Shown here in pieces: positions 31,272-42,577 of a stretch of 64,000 nt of DNA (the stretch's first letter is position 1; every line of letters begins with the position of its first letter). Source of the DNA: Scolanthus callimorphus (taxonomy: Eukaryota > Cnidaria > Anthozoa > Actiniaria > Edwardsiidae); NCBI GenBank assembly GCA_033964015.1, contig CM066916.1, positions 17,570,675 to 17,634,674 of the forward strand. The letters are read 5' to 3'. The notes under the pieces were generated by a model. The model had not been told where the DNA came from, did not search any database, and saw only the letters and a program-made list of their open reading frames with translations. Position numbers and translations under genes: made by a program.

Positions 31272-32987
31272 GTGACCAAGCGCGCGAAAACATACTTAAA
31301 CGATATAGCGTTTAACGATATGATTATTCACCAAACGTTCACTGATCGTTTGAACGTTCATGCTAAACGTTCAAACGATCTAGCAGAGCGTTTGTTTTTC
31401 CAATCCGATCGTTCAAACGATTTGGCAAAGCGTTCAAACGTTTAGGGTAAACGTTTAAACGTTGTAAGATAACGTTTAAACGTTGTAAGATAACGTTTAA
31501 ACGTTCGAACGAGCGTTCGTCGGAACGTACAACTTTCATTTAAATTTAAGCAGAGGGAATGTTTAATCTTTCATAAAAGTACGAATAGAATTGACTCGTA
31601 CATTTAATACAGTAATCAAGCGAATGTTTCACACTTGATTTGTAGGATCACTGTGCAGCAAAAACTAATATAGTGATTATTCTACAAACAAACTAGTAAA
31701 ACTCTACGAAGCGATGTTCATGCGGTGAATAATTTTTTGTTGCATCAAGAATGCCCGGAAAAAGGCCGCTAGCCTTTTATAATCATCTCGTGTCTTTTCG
31801 TCTTGTTTCTCTCCTTCTCCATGTAAAAAAATTATCAAAAAGTAGATTATCGCGTCGCATGCTTGCTCTGGCTTTTCGATGTTTCGCCTATATTTAGTAG
31901 ATCGTGCAGAAAACGTTGCACTGCATAAGCGCGAAAAAATATTATCGCCACTTGTTTAAGTACCGCTGTAAGTCTGCTCGTGAAGAATTTACTTGAACTC
32001 TACAGTTCCGTTTTGTCATCCTGCTGTAGAGGGATGTAAGGTTTTTAGTAGCCGCCCTGATGAAGGATTGAAAGTAAAATCCGAAACGTTGGCATCTCTC
32101 GGCTCCTGATTTGTCTGATTTTTACCTTATTTTTACCTGCTGTAGAAAACTATTGAGTTATTCAAAACAAAGGTTTCCCAGGAATACGAAAGAAACAACA
32201 AAAGAACAAAACAATGGAAGGTGAGGAGAGGTTTTTCATTCTGAATTTGTAATTAGCGTGACATTTCACTCGTTTGCAATCATGTTCCACGTGCAAACGG
32301 AGCAGGCCTCGAAACGTCTGATTGTTTTGAAGTCGTTCATTCCTGCAAACCAGAAAGAACAACATTGGAAAAGATAATATTATCCCAGCATGAGATAAAT
32401 GTGATGAAATTCACTCAATGCGATCAATATGTTTCCGAAGCTGCGAAGACAAGAAGTGTGCGACTTCCAAGGTGAGTTTGTTTACGTTTTCTTTAAAAGC
32501 CGTAAAAAAAAAAACTAAAAAGCAGAGCTCTGTTCTCCGTAAACGCTGGTTTCTTTATTGTTGTTCTCTACTGAATGTTTTATTGGGCCAGAACTCAAAC
32601 TTAAGTTTTAAATCTTTATCATCAAGTATAATATCACTTCGTTCTACTCGTTTCTAAACAGCTTGAGAAAGCTCGCGAATGTATCGCTATAGCACCGGTT
32701 TTGATGGCAAGAGTTTCATCAGAGCGTGCGTACCTGCATCTCATTATTACCAACATCACTGTTTGTACATCACTGATTCATAAGTGCGACTCCGTTTAGC
32801 CTTATTGCGAGAGATCGTTTAACGGTCAAGGAAAACGTTTGCCCGAAATCAGTGAACGTTCAAACGATCTTAGTGAACGTTAGTTTTCCATGTCTAACCG
32901 TTCAAACGCTCAGCCAAATCGTCAAACGGTCCGCTAGATCGTTTGGTGACCGTTCACCAAACGTTATGTTTTCGCGCGCTGGGTCAC
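31272..32987. mobile_element. 1.7-kb TIR element with AACGTTTAAACG subterminal arrays
   Basis: The left end GTGACCAAGCGCGCGAAAAC and right end GTTTTCGCGCGCTGGGTCAC are inverse with one mismatch. ATAT flanks both ends (31268-31271 and 32988-32991). Just inside, 31300-31530 and 32815-32970 are packed with GTTCAAACGATC and CGTTTAAACGTT motifs in both orientations, which look like transposase-binding arrays. The centre has no transposase ORF, only a LINE/hammerhead-like scrap near 32057. Confidence 0.75.
32057..32087 (+). ncRNA. Hammerhead-ribozyme-like core (weak)
   Basis: CTGATGA (32057-32063) is followed by a potential stem GGATT/AATCC (32065-32069 with 32078-32082) and GAAAC (32083-32087), the conserved core order of a hammerhead. 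One unpaired A lies before the stem, and flanking helices I and III are not convincing. It may be a degenerate piece from a Penelope-like or LINE terminus rather than a working ribozyme. Confidence 0.25.
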
Positions 32988-33888
32988 ATATTTTTACGAC
33001 CCCCAACTAAAAACTACTTTGTTTACTTGAAAAGCCCCAGACCATTACCGATTTGCTGCACAATTTCAAATTTTAATCTTGGAGAAATGAACTGCAAAAC
33101 CATGTGAGCGATTTTTGATACTTTGCATATTTACGAAAATATTAGGTTGCAAAGTTGAAAGTCGCATTTTTATCAATTTGCTGCCGCAAAATTTATCATA
33201 AAAACAATTTTCAAGTAAAAAATAAAAATTTCCTCACACGGTTTTTTAGGTGTTATCATCTTCTAACGGCTTCGCAAAGGTGAAAATTTGACCCAAAATT
33301 TAAGTGCTAGAAAAAGCGTGTAAAGTTAATTAAAATAAAGAAAATGAGTGGCAGGCAATACAAAAGAACGGGCAAGACAAAACAAAGGGGCAATTGAAAC
33401 CAAGGAAAACAGTTGACGCGTCATTTTGCGTTTTAGAAATATACTTTAGGACTCTATTAACTGAATTCAAGGAAAAAAGTCGTATTATGGATTTTTAATT
33501 ATTTACCCTGACCGAGACCTCAAGTTAAGTATGTAGCGTTAGGCCCCCTTCAATTTTCTGGATCCGCAACGAGAAATTGACTGCTTTTAGGAGATGATCG
33601 GCTCATTGGTTGATTATTGGGTCATCTGATTATGGCTTACAGCAAGAAGAAGAAATTGAAAACAAAATTGGGAATGAACCATTCTATCTGAAGCATTGAG
33701 CCATCGACTGTTGCCGATATGGTGGCTCCTAAAGGAGCCGTTGTTTTTATAGCACATCTATTACAAGTGCTGTTTGCGAAAGGAGATCTTGACTTTCTGG
33801 ACCGGCCTTCTCACGTGCTCTGTCCCGTCAGCGTCTGGTAGGAACTTGGGCGAGTAGCTGAGGACAAGTTGGATCTTGGCGGGAAACT

Positions 33889-34397
33889 CTACGCGACGCT
33901 TGGTACCAGCGAACGTGACCGCCCGCTCAATGTATCTAAGAGCCCGGCGTCGTCAGAGTCTTCCTCTGATGCGTGATACGGCTGGTATGGCATAGTCAAA
34001 GGTATCCTTGGAAACAGCCATCGGATGAGATCATGCCTCATTTCGACTACTTCCAGAGATACCCGAGGCGACTTCAAGCATCTTTCGATTCCCAGGCCCA
34101 ATCGCTCGATTGCGTCCTCGACTCGATCAAAGCTAGGCCGGCGAAGGTATTCATATTCGTCGACCTGTTCCTCGGGAATATGGTTGACGGGCTAACACGT
34201 AAAATGCTCGAGGCTCCATCATACCAAGAGCATAGATATTCGCATTTGCCATCTCGCATCCTTCTCGACAGGATGGACTTCACAAAATGAAAGTCTGAAA
34301 GGACCTCTCTCTTGGCATTAACCTTCTGTTTCTTCGGTAGCTTCACGTCGTCTGCGTGACGGTAGAAACCAGGAGTCGGTCTGGAACGCTTGATCAT
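33889..34397 (-). pseudogene. Chromodomain-like protein relic
   Basis: From ATG at 34397 the frame gives a basic start (RPTPGFYRHADDVKLPKKQK), then FHFVKSILSRRMRDGKCEYL CSWYD. This resembles the first strands of a chromodomain (xxVExILxxRxxxGxxEYLVKW). A shift follows, and the second frame supplies WSLEHFT with a stop, then IPEEQVDEYEYLRRPSFDRV and an acidic tail ending LVPSVA-stop. Chromodomains bind methylated histone tails and are also found in retrotransposon integrases. There is no integrase core nearby, so the origin is open. Confidence 0.4.
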
Positions 34398-34399
34398 TT

Positions 34400-34955
34400 T
34401 GGAAGTGTTCTTGATAGTAGATTCAAGAATGAAATGTTTTGATTTCAGAAAATTTGCAATGAATATGGTGGCACTCTTTTGTTCTGAAATCAGCCAATTA
34501 CCTGCGCGTTGCTAAGGCAACGCATTATATACGGTTATCAAGTTCGATGTCAACAACAAAAGCGAAATTTCAAGTCTAAAATTTTCTTGATCTTCCGACA
34601 GGAGAACATGTTCCATTGCAATTATCATGTTCCATATGACTACAGAAGAATTTATTATTATAATTAGTCTTGTTTCGATAATAATGCGAGTGAATCTTTG
34701 TATTTGATTCGTTAACGCCAAACTGTTATCGCGCCAGTTAGTTGTTAAAAAGTATCTTCATATTGCGCGCGAGGTTTTAGTATTACGTTTTAAAGATACC
34801 GCAAAAAACAATTTTGCTCGTGCAGTTTGCAAATTAGCTTTAAGCAGCGCGGGTTGATTTTGCATGTTAATGAGTTCAATGTGCTGCCTAGTCCCGAGGG
34901 TGTACTTAACCTCAGCCAATCATGTCCCCTCATGAGTTTTTAATGTAGAGCGCGT
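34400..34955. other. No gene seen
   Basis: AT-rich sequence with short unsupported ORFs. Confidence 0.4.
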
Positions 34956-35630
34956 TAAAGTTAATGATATCCCATTAGACAATGCCATTCTCCGCGATGG
35001 TTTCAACAAATATATTGACAGCATTGACACAAAATTGGATTTCAACATTATTGGTATCACAGAAACCTGGCTCCAACGGGATGCGTGAAATATTTTAAAT
35101 TTATCTGGCTATGAATTTGAAGTAGAACTGAAAGCTGTGATAAACAGGGAGCCGTTGGTATCTGTATTCTTAATGGAACACTATTTAGACTGTAAATATA
35201 TCCTTAAAAAGAATTTTACAAAACTACAATATCCTGAAGCTTTCAAAGATGGGGACTCAACGTTCTCCAACCCTAAAGACATTGCAAATAAGTTTGCAAA
35301 TGATTTTACCAATATAGGAGCAACTCTTGCTAAAGAAATATAAAGGGAAGCCACAGTAACAGCATGCGTTTCGGTCTAACTACACCAGAAGAAATAAACC
35401 AGCTTATATGTTCTCTTAAAAATAAAAACAGTTGTGGTTTTGATGGAATCAATATTAAAGTAGTAAAGGCATCAATGTCAATGCTATCAAACCCTCTTAC
35501 TTCACTGATAGGCCATTCTCTCATGACAGGTATAGTGCCAGATCAACTAAAAACTGGAAAAGTAATTGCACTCTTCAAATGAGGGGAGAAAGAACACTTC
35601 TTAAACTACAGAACAATTTTCAAAGGACTA
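34956..35630 (+). mobile_element. LINE relic: endonuclease and early RT pieces
   Basis: NDIPLDNAILRDGFNKYIDS and FNIIGITETWL are the apurinic-like endonuclease region of a non-LTR element. A gap follows, then FSNPKDIANKFANDFTNIGA, TPEEINQLICSLKNKNSCGF and DGINIKVVKASMSM leading to ALFK, the region just before the RT palm. The endonuclease and RT parts are closer together than in an intact LINE, so an internal deletion has occurred, and everything downstream is lost. Confidence 0.7.
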
Positions 35631-35679
35631 AATTATGACATTTATTTTGGGAATTATTTCTCATTGAAAACAACATGTT

Positions 35680-36149
35680 GCAGCTAGCAAGAATTTTGGG
35701 TCAAAAGTTCTGTTTCCTAAGCAGTAAGTGTTCGGTTCGGCCAGTCAAATAGTCACATTTTCGATCCGATGATATACCAAGCTCGCAGTTGTATCCATTG
35801 ATCGTTATGTGAAATCCATTTACCCGTGCTGGGATCCTGTTTGTTATTACATTTATGAGTTTAGTAAACATGTAACATACATTTCGAGAGAAGTAAACTT
35901 TTTAAATGTATATAAACCCTGGATATTTGTCGTCTCAATGGTAGAAACCCATGAGCTGTAGACGTCAAGTGCAGGATCCGAGCACGGGTTCTTGTAAACA
36001 GAACAAGTAAAACGATTTCATATAGCGATATGGATTCAGCCGCGAGCTTGGTATATGGTCGGTTCGAAAATGCGGCTATTTGATTGGCCGATTCGAAAAA
36101 ATACTGTTTAGGAAACAGAAAGTTCGATCCAAAATCCTTTCTAGCTAAG
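35680..36149. mobile_element. MITE with ~165-bp terminal inverted repeats
   Basis: The left arm (AGCTAGCAAGAATTTTGGGT, GTTCTGTTTCCTAA, TATACCAAGCTCGC, CCCGTGCTGGGATCCTG) is inverted in 35985-36149 with about 80 percent identity by eye. The arms are separated by ~130 bp. No ORF or clear target duplication. It lies directly after the broken LINE. Confidence 0.7.
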
Positions 36150-37225
36150 GCATTTTATTTTCAGAGAGAAATAATTCGCAAAATAAATGCCGTAATTTGA
36201 TCGTTTGGCATCTTTCTTTTGAGTGAGTTTTGGGTGATTTTTAATTTTTTGTTCGTAGAGGCGATAGATATAAAACAGAAATGGGATCAGAAAGGGCTCA
36301 AACTTTAATGACATTTTTCTGTACTTTGAAATGAATCATCTTGGAAATAAATAAAACTTGGAACAGAAAAGATTAATTTGAGTTAAAATCAGAGAAACTA
36401 GATTTTAAAATGACCCATTTTAAAATTTCTCATTTTTAATTCTGAAAATGTTGCTAGATATTCATTGAGCTCTGAATTTTGATAAAAGAATGAATTCAAG
36501 AAATGAATGACATACATAGAAGAAAATATAGAAATTTCATCGTAAGCGGCGATCACATCTTCAGCAATGTTCACTGTGCGCTTCGTTTCCTCTCGGATCG
36601 AAATTTCGGATTTCAACAACTAAGGGAGGATTTTTGATTGGTCAATTTCATGCCTACATCTGAGGGAACACAGTAGAAGAAGAAAGGTCGAAGGTTGTGA
36701 TTAGTTTGGTGGACTTCGATCCGAAAGTTTCATTGACGTCTCGACGTCTGTATATAACTCCGGTTCAGAGTGACGTGTGCTTTGTGTTTCGCTGTGAATA
36801 AGCATCATGGCTGCGAAAGGCTCCTTATTTCCTGCCTCATCCGAGAATAAAGAACATAACAAAGATGTAGAAGGATATATACATGAAGTGTCAGAGCCCA
36901 TACTTCCTAAATCGGGGAGTGGGAATTAATAAATGTAATTAAATTGTTTAGTACCTTTTCTGGGTTACATATAAACAAAGACAACAAACTTTAGGGCACA
37001 TGATCTTCAGTGATTGTGCTGAACTAAAAGTCCTCTGGATGAGTTCTACTGTAAACAATTTTGGGGTGTATTTTACAAACGTTAGATCTCTTTTTTACAA
37101 AGCTTTTTTGGATTTTATTGAAAAGGAACTGAACTGAGTGCTTCGATCGATTGAGCTGGAGATCTTTGACCCTAATGGGTAGAATACAAATAATAAAGTC
37201 TTTTGCAATTCCAAAGCTACTCTAC
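36150..37225. other. No gene seen
   Basis: AT-rich sequence. Minus-strand ORFs at 36398-36619 and 36701-36901 show no motif or splice context. Confidence 0.45.
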
Positions 37226-38490
37226 CGAATGGCCCTTGTATTTTGAAGAAAAAAAATATCAGAAATTTAATGCATTGTTGTACTCCTTTTTATGGAAAGG
37301 ACGAAAAGATAAAATTAAAAGAGCTGTTCTCATCAATTCTATACTAAGGGACGCCTTAGTATGACCGATATTGAAGCAATGGTTGCAGCTCAAAGAATTA
37401 TGTGCATTAAAAGATTTTAGTGAAAATGATTCACGTTGGAAAATAGTTCTTGAGCATTATTTAGAAACAGTTGGGAGTAAATTCATTTTCAATTGTTATT
37501 TTGACACGTCTCAACTCAATGTCTTCATTCCAGAGTTCTATAGGCATTGCTTCTTGGCTTGGAAATCTCTTTTTCAATCCTCTCTATTAGACCTAAATGG
37601 CATCTGCAATCAGGTTCTTTGGAATAATAGATTTATTTTTAAAGGGCATAAGACCGTTTTCAATAAAACTCTCATTGGTAAAGGTTTTTGCAAGGTTGGT
37701 GACTTGTTTGATGCTCTTGGTAATCTGTCTTTCTCGAAAACTCCTTATCCTTCCTTTTTAGCGCCCTCTGATATTTTCTTACCATTTAGTTTGTATAACT
37801 CTCTTCCCCAAGAATGGCGTCAGGTTTTAAAATGGTGGAAAAGTTTTGATTTCTGAGACAACTGTTCCCTTTCAACAAAATGTCTTTTGCGTCTCACACA
37901 TGAATAATGAATATAACATGGCGAAAGTAAAATCGAAGGTCGTCTATAATATGTTAATCATTCGTAAGGTACAGAAGCCCACATCAATTGCCAAACACGA
38001 ACTTAAGTATTCTTTTCGTTCATTAACCTGGGAAGATATATTTTCGCTACCTTTCAACTACGTTGGACATGAAGCTAAGGGAATTTCAGTTTAAAATACT
38101 ACACCGAATCTTCTATACAAACGAACAGCTTTTTAAATTTAAGATTGCCGACTCTACTTTGTGCTGCATTTGAAAGGAGGAGTCTGAGACTCCAGAGCAC
38201 CTTCTTTATTCCTGTCCAGTGGCGCAGAGTTTGGGGGTGAGGTGCAAATGTTGGTTGCTAATAGACTGCACGTCAATTTGGAGCTCTTGTTTGGTCTATT
38301 CAACTTACACGACCACATAAACTAATTAACAAGTGTAAAAAAAAGCTAAACGAATTTCAATTGGAAGTTTTGTAAGCATGCTCAGACTTTTTTTTATAAG
38401 ATCGAATATCAAATGGCTAAAGAAAACAATTTAGAAGAAATTCCTTTTCAAATGTGGGAATCTCTCATTGAGTTGCTCGACAACTAGACC
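37226..38490 (+). mobile_element. L1/Tx1-like LINE, degenerate 3' half of ORF2
   Basis: FLWKGRKDKIKRAVLINSIL is the region after the RT palm of L1/Tx1-like LINEs. A 161-codon open stretch follows (LEHYLETVGSKFIFNCYFDT, LAWKSLFQS, VLWNNRFIFKGHKTVFNKTL), ending VLKWWKSFDF. After shifts come KILHRIFYTNEQLFKFKIAD and LCCI...EEESETPEHLLYSCP, the C-terminal cysteine motif, then KLNEFQLEV and YQMAKENNLEEIPFQMWESL. The endonuclease and RT core are missing. This is a different LINE clade from the CR1/L2-like copies elsewhere in the window. Confidence 0.7.
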
Positions 38491-38716
38491 AGTAACGTCA
38501 TTATTTTCTTCTATCCCGGCTGGTTCTGTTGGTAATTGCGTACCAAATCTGTAATTCCTGTGTTGTTGTAATTGACTGGTGTTCCTCCGTGTGCGTATTT
38601 AAGTTGTACATGTATGTACGTATGTTCCTCTTCAGTATTAACAAGCATTGTAAAAATGAAAAAAAAAACTTGTAACTTTTTGTAAATTAATTTATTAAAT
38701 TTCATTTAAATATAAA

Positions 38717-39178
38717 ATGGATATCATAAGCAGTGAATCTGAGAGCGAAAAGTCCGAAAGTGATGACGACATCTCTGAAAGCATTGCAGAGAGCAAGAAT
38801 AAAAGTTGTGAGGCAACTGATATCAAGCCAAAAAGTAAAAGAAAACCAAAAACGCATACTGCAATTATGCACGATGTGGTGCAGTCCATAAGAGAAAGTT
38901 CTGCGGTGCAAGAAAAGAATTCTGACGAGAGACTCCAAGTTCTCCTGGAAGCTGTGAGGAGGGATAAAATGTTTTGGCCTATCAAAGAGAACAAGCAGAG
39001 GCAATAGAAGACATGAATTAATGATGATGAAAATGCTGTCTAGTTTGCCACCAAGCAATCCATTCCCTGGACCTTCTGGTTATCCAGATCAGTACATGCA
39101 GGCACCCTACTTTGGTCAGCAGTCAGCCAGTAGTCTGCAGGACCCTTTTCACCCTTACTGTGTTGTATTATATTTATA
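38717..39178 (+). pseudogene. Acidic/serine-rich nuclear-type ORF with frameshifts
   Basis: ATG at 38717 opens MDIISSESESEKSESDDDIS, then a basic patch (KPKSKRKPK) and HTAIMHDVVQSIRESSA, a charged helix ending RLQVLLEAVRRDK. Another frame continues LAYQREQAEAIEDM. A third gives ELMMMKMLSSLPPSNPFPGP and a Pro/Gln/Ser tail to TAA at 39176-39178. A coiled-coil then Met-rich helix is typical of the tail of Myb/SANT-like or trihelix-type transposon accessory proteins, but no DNA-binding domain is visible, so this is only a suggestion. Two shifts make it a pseudogene. Confidence 0.45.
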
Positions 39179-39184
39179 ACCATG

Positions 39185-39660
39185 ACATGTGCATGGTTTT
39201 AGTATTCCTGTCGCACCAATACAGTCCAAGTGTATGAATATTAGCATTAGTCTGACTCGATGTTTGTTCTAGTTGTTAGTTATGTTGTAAGAACTGCCTT
39301 GCAGCAAGTTGTTCATATTTAGAATGTTATTGTTCCAATAGAAGCTATGTAATGCAATTAAGTAATGGTCCATGCTTAACGTGCATATATCCAGTTCTGG
39401 AAGCACGCGGATAGTTGAGAGAGCACGAAGGTAGCGTAAGAGTCGCACGAGGCGTAAGCCGGGAACTGTTCGAAAATAAGCTACAAAAATTCCAAATTTC
39501 CATAAAACTAACTTACAAAATTGTTGAAATACCTCTTCTATCTGTCCATTTAGTCCTTTCATATTGAATCGCTTGCAATTTCCATTGAGATATGTGACAT
39601 GTCGAGGATAAACTTGTTGTGAATCACCGACCGGCTTTTGTTTTCGCCTTGATGTTTGAC
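39185..39660. other. No gene supported
   Basis: A minus-strand frame of 131 codons (39664-39269) is open but has no motif. Its neighbours are retroelement debris, so I leave it unassigned. Confidence 0.35.
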
Positions 39661-39715
39661 ACACAGCATTCCAATTCCCCCCCCCCCCCCTGGAAGGGTA
39701 TTGAGAAGTGACACC

Positions 39716-39905
39716 CCCCAGGAAAGAAGAAAAGTGAAGCGCGTCTTAAGATGTGTCACCTGTCAAAAGCAAAAGGCAGTCAGAAGATGGGTACTCTACC
39801 AGAAGAAAGAATATCTCCATGTTGACAATTTGTACATGTTGGTGTTGACTTCGCAGGTCCTCTGTACATAAAGGAAGGCAAGGACATCTTCTGTAAATAT
39901 CACCT
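39716..39905 (+). mobile_element. BEL/Pao-like integrase fragment
   Basis: KVKRVLRCVTCQKQKA corresponds to the end of the zinc-binding region before the integrase core (VxxxLxxCxxCxKxxA). In another frame VHVGVDFAGPLYIKEGKD matches the first catalytic strand of BEL/Pao-type integrases (xxGxDFxGPLxxK). Everything else of the element is absent. A C10 tract precedes it. Confidence 0.6.
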
Positions 39906-39954
39906 ATAGTCTTCAGAATGCGAAAATTCAAAATCGCTCGATAAACATTTCAGC

Positions 39955-41117
39955 GATTTTAAACGAAAGCGGGCCACATTTGGACCAACAAACCGGAGCG
40001 GATTGTAAACATAAAATGCCCAGACATTTGCATTTCAGATCACCTGCCTGTGTTAGCCGTACGTCTGTACAAGCATTGTTCTCCTGACAATACCAAAGAG
40101 CACAAATATTTTAAGTACCGCGATCTTAAGAAATTGGACTGTGCAAAGTTTAATCAGATACTGATCGAGACCCCATGGGGCACTATCTTCCTTTTTGATG
40201 ACGTTGATCATATTGTAAGCGGTTGGTACTCTTTGTTTAATGAAGCCGTAAATTCAGTCGCGCCTTTGAAACAAAAGCGGGTCAGACACGACACAAAACC
40301 AAAGTGGCTATCACCAGCAATCCTAAAACTTATGAAATCACGTAACTGCTTACTTAAGAAAGCAAAACGATCAAACAAGCCGGATGATTGGTTAGACCTG
40401 AAGCATGCAAAAAATAAAGTAACGGAAGCGATTCGATCAGCCAAAAAATTTTTTTGAATCCTTTAGGGAAAATCGAAACAACCCCAAGAAACTTTGGTCG
40501 ACGCTTAGAAATCTCACAGGAAAACACGTGTCTAACAGTGTGCCTTTCCTAGCGGAGCAAGGTGGCCAACTACGCAAGCCGGCCGAGATCGCCGAGGCTT
40601 TTAATAAGCATTTTACGGGTCTTGCTGAGTCACTTATTGGTCAAAATACAGGAGAATTCGATCCACTACCGTTCTTGACTTTGTAAGCAAAAATAAGACA
40701 ACTGATGCGAAACTGTCTTTTCCTCCTATAACAATGCGTCAAACACAGGATCTCATTGAAGCCATTCCTTCTGGTAAAGCAACTGGGCTAGATGGGGTCA
40801 GTGCTCGTTTATTGAAAATAGCTGCTTCTGTGATAGCGCCTTCGCTTACCAAATTAATCAATATATGTATCTCAAAGGGAAGTTTCCCAACTGCGTTGAA
40901 GCAAGCCAAAGTGACTCCGCTGCATAAAGGAAACAGTAAAGGCGATAAAAATAATTACAGACCGATTTCTGTATTACCGGTTCTTTCAAAAATATTTGAA
41001 AAGCACTTGCATAATTCCCTTTATGGTTTTCTAAGGGCAAATAACCTTCTATACACTCTTCAATCTGGTTTCAGGAAATTCTTCTCGACTGAAAGAGCCC
41101 TGATTAACAATATATAG
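39955..41117 (+). mobile_element. LINE (CR1/L2-like), endonuclease end to early RT
   Basis: ISDHLPVLAVRLYKH is the SDHxxV end of the endonuclease. The frame continues KYRDLKKLDCAKFNQILIET, TKPKWLSPAILKLMKSRNCL and AIRSAKKFF, then shifts at a T8 run (about 40451) into ESFRENRNNPKKLWSTL and AEAFNKHFTGLAESLI. It shifts again into IEAIPSGKATGLDGVSARLL, ITPLH-like VTPLHKGNSKGDKNNYRPIS, VLPVLSKIFEK and LQSGFRKFFSTERALINNI, where it stops abruptly. The catalytic YADD half is lost. It ends at TTTAGGCACTGCCTAAAAGC, a block also found inverted near 53346. Confidence 0.8.
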
Positions 41118-41570
41118 ATTTAGGCACTGCCTAAAAGCGGAGCTTCCAACTATTATAAGGAATAAAAGATGGTAGTAGTTAATTGTAGTATCAAAAATAC
41201 CTTTATTATATTTAGACTAATATTATTGCCTTTTACAAAACACAAAAAGCACGAGGACAACGCAACTAATAAAAATGTAGACACCCGTAGTTCACATGAG
41301 GTGAGATATCAACCTCGTCCTCAGGGTCTTGTGGGTAATTTTCAAGATGGCGGTTGGTTGAGTAAAAGACCCTGGGGGAGGCTGAGTCACATGGCCACTG
41401 TTTGAAAACATATGGGAACGAGGTTGTCCTTGTTGTGAAGACAACTTTGAGGTAGGGACAAAACTGGCACCTGTTTCACATGAGAAAAAAAATGTAAAAA
41501 AAAAAAGTTATCTTGGTGTTGTGGCTAACACATGCAGCACGCACTATCAAGAAAGTTGGCCCAACCCCTG
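41118..41570. other. No gene seen
   Basis: Mixed dispersed-repeat-like sequence with A-rich tracts. No supportable ORF. Confidence 0.4.
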
Positions 41571-42577
41571 ACCTGTCAAGGAATAGGACGGGGAATTCTT
41601 GTTAGGGCTGTTGTTAGGCCTAACAGACCTAACAGCCCAAACAGCATTGAGAAAACATTCTTTACTTCCACCTCTTAAAAGACCTGGGGCACAAATTTGA
41701 TAAACACCTAGTCTAACAACCCTAACACTCAGGGGCGTAGCCAGCACTTAGGGAAGAGGTCAAAATACTTGTACTCGAATGGTGCCCAATTTTTTCAGGG
41801 GAGGTGGTGGGTACCGGCATCTACCCCCTTAGGTACCCAATACCCCTTTTTCAGACGTAATTTTCTCAGAGCATGATCTAGGGGTACCTTATTTTATTGC
41901 ACATATGGACTCCTCCCCCCCCAAAAAAAAAAAAAATTGGGCACCCAGAGAAGTACGGATGATTTGACCTCTCCCCTTATGAGAGGGGGGGTTCCAAAAT
42001 TCAAAAAATAAAAAACTCCATAGATTGGACGTGTTTTTGCGTTCTCGCCACAGGAAACCCAGCCAAAAATATTGATCTCGGGGAAAAACTAGCCTTTGAA
42101 GAAACTTGCTACATTTTATTGGAGCTTGTTGTCTATTAAATATTTACAATTTTAGTAGTAAGTCGGTCCAGAACAGAGACGAGGGGGGTTCCGCTGCGCC
42201 CCTGAACACCACTTACAGACCTAACAGTCTGAACAGCTCTAACAGTCTAAACAGCCCTAACAGAGGGCTGTTAGGTGTTGATCATACTGTAATATGTGCC
42301 CTGCCTTTTAGGAATGCTTCCTCTCTGCTGTTTAGGACTGTTAGGTTTGTTAGGGCTGTTAGGTTTGTTGGCTGTTAGGGTTGTCAGGCCAGCCAGGGCT
42401 GTTAGGGCTGTAAGGGCTTTAGGTGTTGATCATAAAATGTGCCCTGCCTTTTAGACGTGGGAGTAAGGAATGCTTCCTCCCAGCTGTTTGTCCCTAACGG
42501 CAGCCCTGTGATGTTTGGGGCTGTTAGGCCTTACAGCAGCCCCTAACAAGAATTGCCCTGTCCTATTTCTTGACTCA
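41571..42577. mobile_element. TIR element with CTGTTAGG subterminal arrays (host of nested MITE)
   Basis: GTCAAGGAATAGGACGGGGA followed by ATTCTTGTTAGGGCTG on the left is inverted on the right (GCCCCTAACAAGAATTGCCC, TGTCCTATTTCTTGAC). Inside, 41597-41740 and 42208-42530 contain more than twenty CCTAACAG/CTGTTAGG motifs in both orientations. A 475-bp hAT-like MITE sits in the middle. No transposase ORF and no clear target duplication were found. Confidence 0.7.
41730..42204. mobile_element. hAT-like MITE, CAGGGGCG termini
   Basis: This starts CAGGGGCGTAGCCAGCAC and ends with the inverse GCTGCGCCCCTG. CAGGGGCGTAGC is a very common hAT end. The expected 8-bp duplication is not exact; the flanks share only AACAC. 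It is nested in the CTGTTAGG element. Confidence 0.65.

Larger units (their letters stand above)
31149..33519. mobile_element. Outer 2.4-kb TIR element carrying a nested element
   Basis: GGTCTCGGTCAGGG near 31149 is inverted as CCCTGACCGAGACC ending 33519. The left flank is TTAA and the right flank TCAA, compatible with a mutated TTAA duplication. Most of the interior is another element (31272-32987). Without that, the outer element would be about 0.65 kb, a normal MITE size. Only 14 bp of terminal repeat supports it, so confidence is moderate. Confidence 0.5.

Noticed and set aside
39269..39664. Minus-strand ORF of 131 codons
   Set aside because: No motif, splice or start context, and surrounded by retroelement debris.
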